Shown here in pieces: positions 9,701 to 13,890 of a stretch of 13,890 nt of DNA. Origin of the DNA: Atkinsonella hypoxylon (Eukaryota > Ascomycota > Sordariomycetes > Hypocreales > Clavicipitaceae). The stretch lies in NCBI GenBank assembly GCA_000729835.1, contig JFHB01000377.1, forward strand, positions 1-13,890, written 5' to 3'. The notes beneath the pieces were generated by a model, which was not told the origin of the DNA, searched no databases, and saw only the letters and a program-made list of their open reading frames with translations. The translations under genes were made by a program, and so were the position numbers. Numbering within the stretch: position 1 is the stretch's first letter; the number at the start of each line of letters is the position of its first letter.

Positions 9701-11939
9701 GCTCTCTATCTTGCTAGATCTCTTGAGAACTATAGGCCTCGTTTAAGGGATCTAGACGGCTATTTTCTCTAATATCTAGCAACTCAAGATTTAGACCTTC
9801 TAAATCCCCGTTATTAGAAGGAATCTAACTAGGAGCCCGTTTAGGAACTAGGGCTAATAGCTCTATAACATTGTTATTAGTATTATCTTCTTCTTTAAAA
9901 TTAGATAATTCCTCAATACAGCTATATTCCTTAGGATTAAAACTAGGCTGTTAAGGGATTTAAACCTCTATAGGATAACTAGCATTATAACCGCTATTAT
10001 AACTATTGCTAGTAAATCCTATATAAGAGAGATTTGCGTGGTTTTTATACACTCTAGGGGTCTCTTGCCCCTTAAGCTGTAGAAAGAAACTATACTTTTT
10101 GGGATTTAGAAGCCTACAGCAGCTTCTATCAGCTAGAAATAGCTGATTTCTAAGGAGAGTGCCCCCTATTAAATAGTGCTTTAGACTACTAATTAGGTTA
10201 GTATCTAAACCTAGGCAATATAGAGCATCCTTTAGAGCTAAAGGCCTGTATTTAGCTGGATTTATACTAACTAGTACCTAGAATACAGCAGTTCCCTGTC
10301 CTTTAGGATAAATAGGACCTCCTCTAGTAGCAATAGGCGCGGTTTTACCCTTTTTTATAGGCTTAAAAGTCCTAAAAAATGCCTTATTGTTAACTATATA
10401 ACAGGTAGAACCTGTATTGTATAGTAAGGAGTTTTTAATTATTCCATTAGAATAGTTAAAAGAAGGGGTATTATTACTAGTAGTACTAGTATCACTAGTA
10501 ATGGATTCTGTATCTAAATCGTAAGAATTATTACTACTAGAACTGCTAGATTCACTATTGGAATCTATAGTATCTTGGTTGCTAGTAGATAGGTTATAGC
10601 AACCTATAGCAAAAGCAGCTTCTCCATCCTTATTCCTAGAGTTTTTGTTACTTCTACTTCAGCCCTTCTACTTCTTCTTATTCTTAGAGGCTTTATCTGT
10701 ATCTTTAGAGGCATTAGAATCATTAGAATTAGAATCGTTAGAATTCTTCTTCTAATTAGGAGGATTCTTTCCTTAATTAGCCTTATTATTATTAGAACTA
10801 TTAGAAGCCTTATAACTAAGAGCTTTAGATATAGAGGAGCTTTTATCTCTTTATTCTTCTAATAAATTAGCTATAAGGAACTGTAAATTCAGCATTTTTA
10901 CAGATAGACCTTATGCTCTAGCAGCTCTAATAGAATATCGCTGCCTTTTAGCCTAGCTAGGGAAGGTCTTCTTTAAAGCATTAATATAATAATTTACTTA
11001 GTTAATAGAATCGATAGCTACACTATAGAGCTGTAATCTAGCTAGTAAATTATTAAATTTAGCATTAAAGGCCTCTAAAGATCCCTTATAGTTCGAAAAC
11101 GATAAGTTGTAATAACTAGTATATAGCGTACTATATTGTATTTTAGCACTCTACAAATACTGCCTAACTAGAACGTTATAGGCATCTACAGAGGACTTAT
11201 GCCAGCTTATAGCAGCTTAAGGTCTAGATTAGCAACTATCTCTTATAATTATAAGGATAATAGCTTGCTCTAAATCTACTAAAGTACTAGCTATACTAGG
11301 ATTATTAATAAATTAAGGGAATCCTAGTGCCCTAAATTAAATAGTTAAAGCTTGCTTCTACTGTTTAAAATTTTTAGGGCCTTTTAGCTTAACAGCCTCT
11401 AGAATAGAGTGAACCTTCTTATTTAACTCTTTTATAGTGCCTTTATTAAAAGCAGGCAGAAAAGTAGCACTATTAGAGGAACTAGAAGGTTTAGGGGCTT
11501 TAAAAGAGACTTTAGAAGCTCTTTTAAAAGTAATAGGATCTACTACTTTAGAGGGAGACCCTATAGAGAGATTACCTATAGATGTAATTATAGTATCTAA
11601 TTTACTTAGTAAATTAGCTATATTACCTTTATTTTAGCTTTATTTTGCTTTACTATACCTAATAAATCTATTTAGGGTCTTTTGTTGCTTATCTATTTAA
11701 GCTTTTAGATCAGCTTGCACATTATAGACTTACACTACTCTTTTAGAAGCTAATCTAGCTTCCTTTAGAGCCTTCTTAGCTGTATAATCTTCTTTATTAG
11801 AAGAGGAATCTACTAGCTGAGGGGGGGACCTTACTGGACTAGGAAAGCTAGTAGCAGCAGCTAGATTAGCTAGTGTACTAGAACCACTACCCCGTTTAGG
11901 GCTTGTGCTCTTTCCCTTACCTGTTCCTTTTGGTGCTAT
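6708..11939 (-). pseudogene. Ty1/copia Gag-Pol polyprotein relic
   Basis: A single minus-strand frame of 1,743 codons plus stop, with numerous TAA/TAG but no net frameshift: the domains checked are all in phase with the proposed start. The start codon is read at 11939-11937 as ATA before APKGTGKGKS, probably ATG changed to ATA in TpG context. Gag occupies roughly codons 1-400; I see no CCHC zinc knuckle. The protease motif reads NTGST with Asn508 for the catalytic Asp. The pre-integrase zinc site is H778, H783, C812, C815, with a TAG before H778 where Trp is usual. The integrase core has D837, N906 (Asp expected) and E941; the 906-941 spacing is the classic 35. Reverse transcriptase has D1310 in the QIDFIGAFLN motif and YVDN at 1411-1414 (YVDD expected). 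RNase H has D1597, E1636 and N1672 (Asp expected). The stretch 9023-8769 is the longest stop-free piece. The stop at 6708-6710 could be a RIP-made TAG. Certain as a copia relic; not functional. Confidence 0.95.
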
Positions 11940-12165
11940 TTTAAAGGATTTTAATAGCTAATTTAACGCTCTTTATAGCTAATTATAGCTTAAATTACAG
12001 TGGAAAAGGTAGTAAATAACAGTAATAACCTCTACTAGATATCAATAGATTGCTCTATTATAGGCCTAGAAGTGCCCTATATCTTCAGAAATTATACTGA
12101 GATTTTTCTCCAATTTCTTTTGTAACAGGTATAATAGGCTCTAAAGGCTGCGTTGTATCGCGATC

Positions 12166-12187
12166 TGTATGCGCATACAATTTGTAT
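12166..12187. repeat. Overlapping palindromes in leader
   Basis: TGTATGCGCATACA (12166-12179) is a perfect palindrome, and the overlapping ATACAATTTGTAT (12175-12187) is palindromic around a central T. They could form alternative hairpins or a self-pairing (dimerisation) site in the transcript. Function not shown. Confidence 0.45.
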
Positions 12188-12463
12188 AGCAGACTAGATT
12201 AACAAGCGGTCGTAAGGGGCATAAAACACAGGTTCTAGCTATTTTTAGCTAAAAAATTCAGGAGATTCTTCTCTAATTAGGTTCTAACAAATCAGTAGAG
12301 ACCTAGGCACAGCTAATTTAGGGATATCTAGCTAATTCCTACTTCAAAATCCTAACTAGTAGGATTACTACACAAATTAATTCTGCAACCGAAAACACAG
12401 GAATATCTGCAATAAGAGCTGTTAGGCGTGCACTACAAATTGTAGTATAGCTACTAACAGAGG

Positions 12464-12476
12464 TGCACAGGGTGCA
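12464..12476 (+). repeat. 13 bp direct repeat, copy 1 (TGCACAGGGTGCA)
   Basis: TGCACAGGGTGCA is repeated exactly at 12668-12680. Its ends TGCAC and GTGCA are also inverted copies of each other, so each copy can form a tiny hairpin with loop AGG. Confidence 0.6.
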
Positions 12477-12637
12477 CAATATACGAGATAACAGCACAAC
12501 AACAAGCAATGCAGTGCAGCGCTAAGCTTATTTCTTAATGGAAATAATTGATTAAGCAGTGCCTAATAAAACGATTTGCAGTGCGAATGTAATGTGTACA
12601 GATATATATATTTTGATGTTGCGCGACAATAGAACCT

Positions 12638-12654
12638 AGCTATTAAGAATAGCT
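12638..12654. repeat. Leader hairpin
   Basis: AGCTATT and AATAGCT pair perfectly (7 bp) around the loop AAG. Role unknown. Confidence 0.4.
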
Positions 12655-12667
12655 TTAAAAGTGTGTA

Positions 12668-12680
12668 TGCACAGGGTGCA
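12668..12680 (+). repeat. 13 bp direct repeat, copy 2 (TGCACAGGGTGCA)
   Basis: Exact second copy of the sequence at 12464-12476, 204 bases away. A looser relative, GGCATAGGGTGGGCA, follows at about 12697. Confidence 0.6.
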
Positions 12681-12885
12681 TAGGACTAGTGCAGGAGGCA
12701 TAGGGTGGGCAGAATGAAAACACTAGTATAGTGGCTAGCGATGTGTATGCGGCAGGTATTAATAGCTTCCAGCAAGCTACTAATAACAGCGATAGCTGCT
12801 AGCGCAGGTCTTAATATAGCTTCTAGTGGGTAATACAGTACACAATAGTAGATTTCAGCGGGCTAACAGCTTGCAGATAGGTCTT

Positions 12886-12899
12886 CCAGGCTCATAACC
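12886..12899 (-). other. Second primer-binding site (PBS), next to mini-LTR
   Basis: In element sense GGTTATGAGCC (12899-12889) directly follows the LTR end CAATA. It is complementary to GGCTCATAACC, the anticodon region of initiator tRNA-Met. This copy keeps CTCATAACC without RIP change; three bases further the match weakens (TGG where CAG stands in the other PBS). It is the PBS expected for the gag-pol unit. Confidence 0.75.
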
Positions 12900-12978
12900 T
12901 ATTGAAATCAAAAGAGTGGACCGATCCAACTGAACCTAGGATTACAAAGCCTTATATATTTTAACATATATTTTAACA
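12900..12978 (-). repeat. 79 bp mini-LTR inside the copia element
   Basis: In element sense it starts TGTTAAAATATATG and ends GATTTCAATA. The terminal bases match those of the 696 bp LTRs (TGTTAAAA start, TTCAATA end), but the body is different apart from a shared TGTAATCC. A polypurine tract lies immediately before it and a PBS immediately after, the signature of an LTR shared by two tandem units. Its start region holds a near-perfect duplication (two TGTTAAAATATAT units 12 bases apart), so the LTR could alternatively start at 12966. ATATATAAGG could serve as a TATA box. No second copy occurs in the window, so the LTR call rests on termini and flanks. Confidence 0.65.
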
Positions 12979-12988
12979 CTCCCCCTAG
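12979..12988 (-). other. Second polypurine tract, next to mini-LTR
   Basis: CTAGGGGGAG in element sense, directly before TGTTAAAA of the mini-LTR. It differs by one transition from CTAGAGGGAG at the 3' LTR (6458-6467). Its presence near the 5' end of the element is unexpected and marks the end of a short upstream unit. Confidence 0.7.
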
Positions 12989-13052
12989 AATTGTATATCT
13001 AGGTGCCCGTTCCGGAGGTTATAGGCTTATACTAGCAATTAGATCTTTTAAT

Positions 13053-13164
13053 GGTTTTCAGCAGGGTTCGAACTTATAACCTCTGCCTCGCAGAGCAGTG
13101 CTCCACTATATAGTGGGCGACGTAAGGCCGCTGCAGTAGGCCACAACCACTGCGCCACTGGGCT
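13053..13164 (-). ncRNA. tRNA-like segment with Pol III A and B boxes
   Basis: On the minus strand TGGCGCAGTGG (13157-13147) fits the tRNA A box, and AGTTCGAACCC (13074-13064) fits the B box except at its first base. They are 72 bases apart, which would suit a tRNA with an insert or intron. ATAAG before TTCGAAC and CCTGC after it would be a perfect T stem if the first were GCAGG, three transitions away. The proposed 5' acceptor strand (AGCCCAG) coincides with the PBS and pairs poorly with the 3' side (TGAAAAC). The middle contains palindromes: CCACTATATAGTGG, GAGCACTGCTC, and a CTCTGC/GCAGAG stem around GAG. I cannot assign an anticodon. It may be a decayed tRNA, a tRNA-derived (SINE-like) module, or partly coincidence. 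Confidence 0.4.
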
Positions 13165-13171
13165 TATAACC
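13158..13171 (-). other. Primer-binding site at the 5' LTR, initiator tRNA-Met half type
   Basis: In element sense GGTTATAAGCCCAG directly follows the LTR end CAATA. It complements the anticodon region of initiator tRNA-Met (around GGGCTCATAACC) except for one base, the A that replaces G, which is a CpA to TpA change on the other strand. Internal half-tRNA priming is known from Drosophila copia. The PBS directly adjoins, and the tRNA-like segment overlaps, this site. Confidence 0.8.
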
Positions 13172-13867
13172 TATTGAAAATAATAGGGATTACAGAACTA
13201 GATGTCTAAGAGAGTAGTGGTCTCTTATATTTAGCACCTGTAATTGCTCCTAGCAATTATCACGTAGTGGAAGCAGTAGCGGCCTAAATCAAGCTGTAGT
13301 GTATAGTATAGATCACGTAGAGGCAGTAGATAACTATAATAATAGTAGTATCTTATATTAAGAGCGCTGTAACGAACAAGTAAGGGTAGAATCTTAAATC
13401 TTTCCAGTCCCTTATAGACCCTCTAACTATATTAGCGGGCTGTAGTTGCTAGAAGGGGCTTATAGGCTACTTTATAATTTCCGCAAAAAGATTTACTATA
13501 TAAAAACAAAAAAATTAACTTACAGCTATACAAACGAGACGCTTACGTGCATAATTTAACAAATTCTACTAATAACAAGCAACCCTTATAAGCAACTCTA
13601 TCTAATAATTATACTATTAAATAGCCCTAATTCTTAGCTTTTAAATAGTATACTTCTTGAATTTCTACTATTGCTAGTTGTAGAGAAAATCGCAGTTAAA
13701 GTTAACTATAGGTTAGGCAACTTTGCCTTAGTCGATTCTAGATGTTTTGCATCTAGTAACAGCGATATCTCTACCAAAAATCAACGTAACAAGACCTAAT
13801 GAGGGTCACGTGATAGAGCAACTAGTAGGCATAAAAATAGGCTATACAGGGTAGCTTATTTTTAACA
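13172..13867 (-). repeat. 5' LTR of copia element (right)
   Basis: 696 bp, matching 5762-6457 over its full length with only transitions. In element sense it starts TGTTAAAAATAAG at 13867 and ends CAATA at 13172, followed at once by the PBS. It keeps more CA and TG than the left LTR, so it is less RIP-affected. Hairpins at 13241-13259 and 13738-13756 are preserved. Confidence 0.93.
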
Positions 13868-13872
13868 CTAGC
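13868..13872. repeat. Target-site duplication, right copy (CTAGC)
   Basis: CTAGC directly after the outer end of the right LTR, identical to 5757-5761. Confidence 0.92.
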
Positions 13873-13890
13873 AATGGTAGAAATTCAAGA
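13868..13890 (+). repeat. Resident copia-family LTR, second fragment
   Basis: CTAGCAATGGTAGAAATT and following bases continue the LTR that broke off at 5761: the reverse complement of the LTR around 6240-6267 reads CTAGCAATAGTAGAAATTTA. It runs off the right edge; about 500 bases of the LTR should follow outside the window. Confidence 0.85.

Larger units (their letters stand above)
11940..12885 (-). other. Long copia 5' leader between second PBS and gag, lightly RIP-affected
   Basis: About 950 bases without a supported gene. Unlike the gag-pol relic it keeps many CA and TG dinucleotides. It holds two copies of a 13 bp repeat, several short palindromes (12166-12187, 12638-12654), and an imperfect direct repeat around 12751 and 12804 (GCAGGTATTAATAGCTTC against GCAGGTCTTAATATAGCTTC). 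In element sense it would be the transcript leader, where packaging and dimerisation signals usually lie; that role is inference. It is long for a Ty1/copia element, so an inserted or captured segment is possible. Confidence 0.5.
12989..13171 (-). other. Short internal unit between 5' LTR and mini-LTR
   Basis: Too short for Gag or Pol and with no supported open frame. It holds, in element sense, a PBS, a tRNA-like segment with A and B boxes, and about 60 bases leading to the polypurine tract. In size and content it resembles the interior of TRIM or SMART-type miniature LTR elements, which keep only PBS and PPT. GC content is clearly higher than in most of the window. Confidence 0.55.
5762..13867 (-). 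mobile_element. Ty1/copia retrotransposon, composite, RIP-inactivated, full length
   Basis: An 8,106 bp element in minus orientation, bounded by two 696 bp LTRs and a perfect 5 bp duplication CTAGC. In element sense the parts are: LTR (13867-13172), PBS (13171-13158) overlapping a tRNA-like segment, PPT (12988-12979), mini-LTR (12978-12900), second PBS (12899-12886), leader, gag-pol (11939-6708), PPT (6467-6458) and LTR (6457-5762). The domain order Gag, protease, integrase, reverse transcriptase, RNase H is that of Ty1/copia. The internal mini-LTR and its extra PPT and PBS are not part of a normal copia element. Coding capacity is destroyed by RIP-type transitions; no net frameshift is seen. 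The element sits in a resident LTR of its own family in opposite orientation. Confidence 0.92.

Noticed and set aside
11437..11637. + strand open frame of 66 codons
   Set aside because: Antisense to Gag in the copia relic and without recognisable features.
12900..12978. Mini-LTR as an internally deleted copy of the 696 bp LTR
   Set aside because: Only the extreme termini and one short word agree; the body is different, so simple deletion does not explain it.
13021..13085. A tRNA on the + strand using the palindromic GGTTCGAAC as B box
   Set aside because: No acceptable A box lies upstream on the + strand, and the 3' half cannot form a T stem; the minus-strand reading fits better.
13143..13171. 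tRNA-like segment as a read-through copy of the primer tRNA beyond the PBS
   Set aside because: Such a copy would place the reverse complement of the tRNA 5' half after the PBS; here the A box is in the sense orientation.
1..13890. CRISPR array, bacterial operon, phage or plasmid content
   Set aside because: No regular spacer-repeat pattern or prokaryotic gene layout; the repeats present are LTRs and the coding relics are eukaryotic retroelements.

Overview
The window looks like a gene-poor, AT-rich stretch of a filamentous ascomycete (Pezizomycotina) genome. I see no host gene. Nearly all of it is retrotransposon sequence decayed by repeat-induced point mutation (RIP). The signs are depletion of CA and TG dinucleotides in favour of TA, in-frame stops that are almost all TAA or TAG, catalytic Asp codons turned into Asn, and repeat copies that differ by transitions only.

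Layout. (1) Positions 1 to about 5565 hold a heavily decayed Ty3/gypsy element on the + strand. It enters from beyond the left edge with reverse transcriptase, RNase H and integrase in one frame, followed by a weaker unexplained reading frame, a candidate polypurine tract and a candidate 3' LTR. (2) At 5566-5761 lies the beginning of a + oriented LTR of a Ty1/copia family; its continuation resumes at 13868-13890 and runs off the right edge. (3) Between these halves sits an 8.1 kb Ty1/copia element (5762-13867) of the same LTR family in the opposite orientation. It has two 696 bp LTRs and a perfect 5 bp target-site duplication CTAGC, so the family inserted into its own LTR. (4) Its gag-pol relic (11939 to 6708, minus strand) keeps one frame over 1,743 codons with no net frameshift, but has a lost start codon, many stops, and Asp-to-Asn changes in protease, integrase, reverse transcriptase and RNase H.

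The most unusual part is the 5' end of the copia element (12886-13171). Reading in element sense: 5' LTR, primer-binding site (PBS), a tRNA-like segment with Pol III A and B boxes, a polypurine tract, a 79 bp mini-LTR, a second PBS, a roughly 950 bp leader, gag-pol, a polypurine tract and the 3' LTR. The mini-LTR has a PPT before it and a PBS after it, as expected for an LTR shared by two tandem units. The outer LTRs and target-site duplication show that the whole composite integrated as one element. Both PBSs match the anticodon region of initiator tRNA-Met, the half-tRNA priming mode of Drosophila copia. This could be a tripartite or hitchhiking LTR element carrying a tRNA-like module, or a template-switch chimera.

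Decay differs by layer: extreme in the gypsy element, intermediate in copia gag-pol, light in the leader, mini-LTR and right LTR. This suggests either different ages or a different copy number of the segments when RIP acted. Nothing here is predicted to encode a working protein today.
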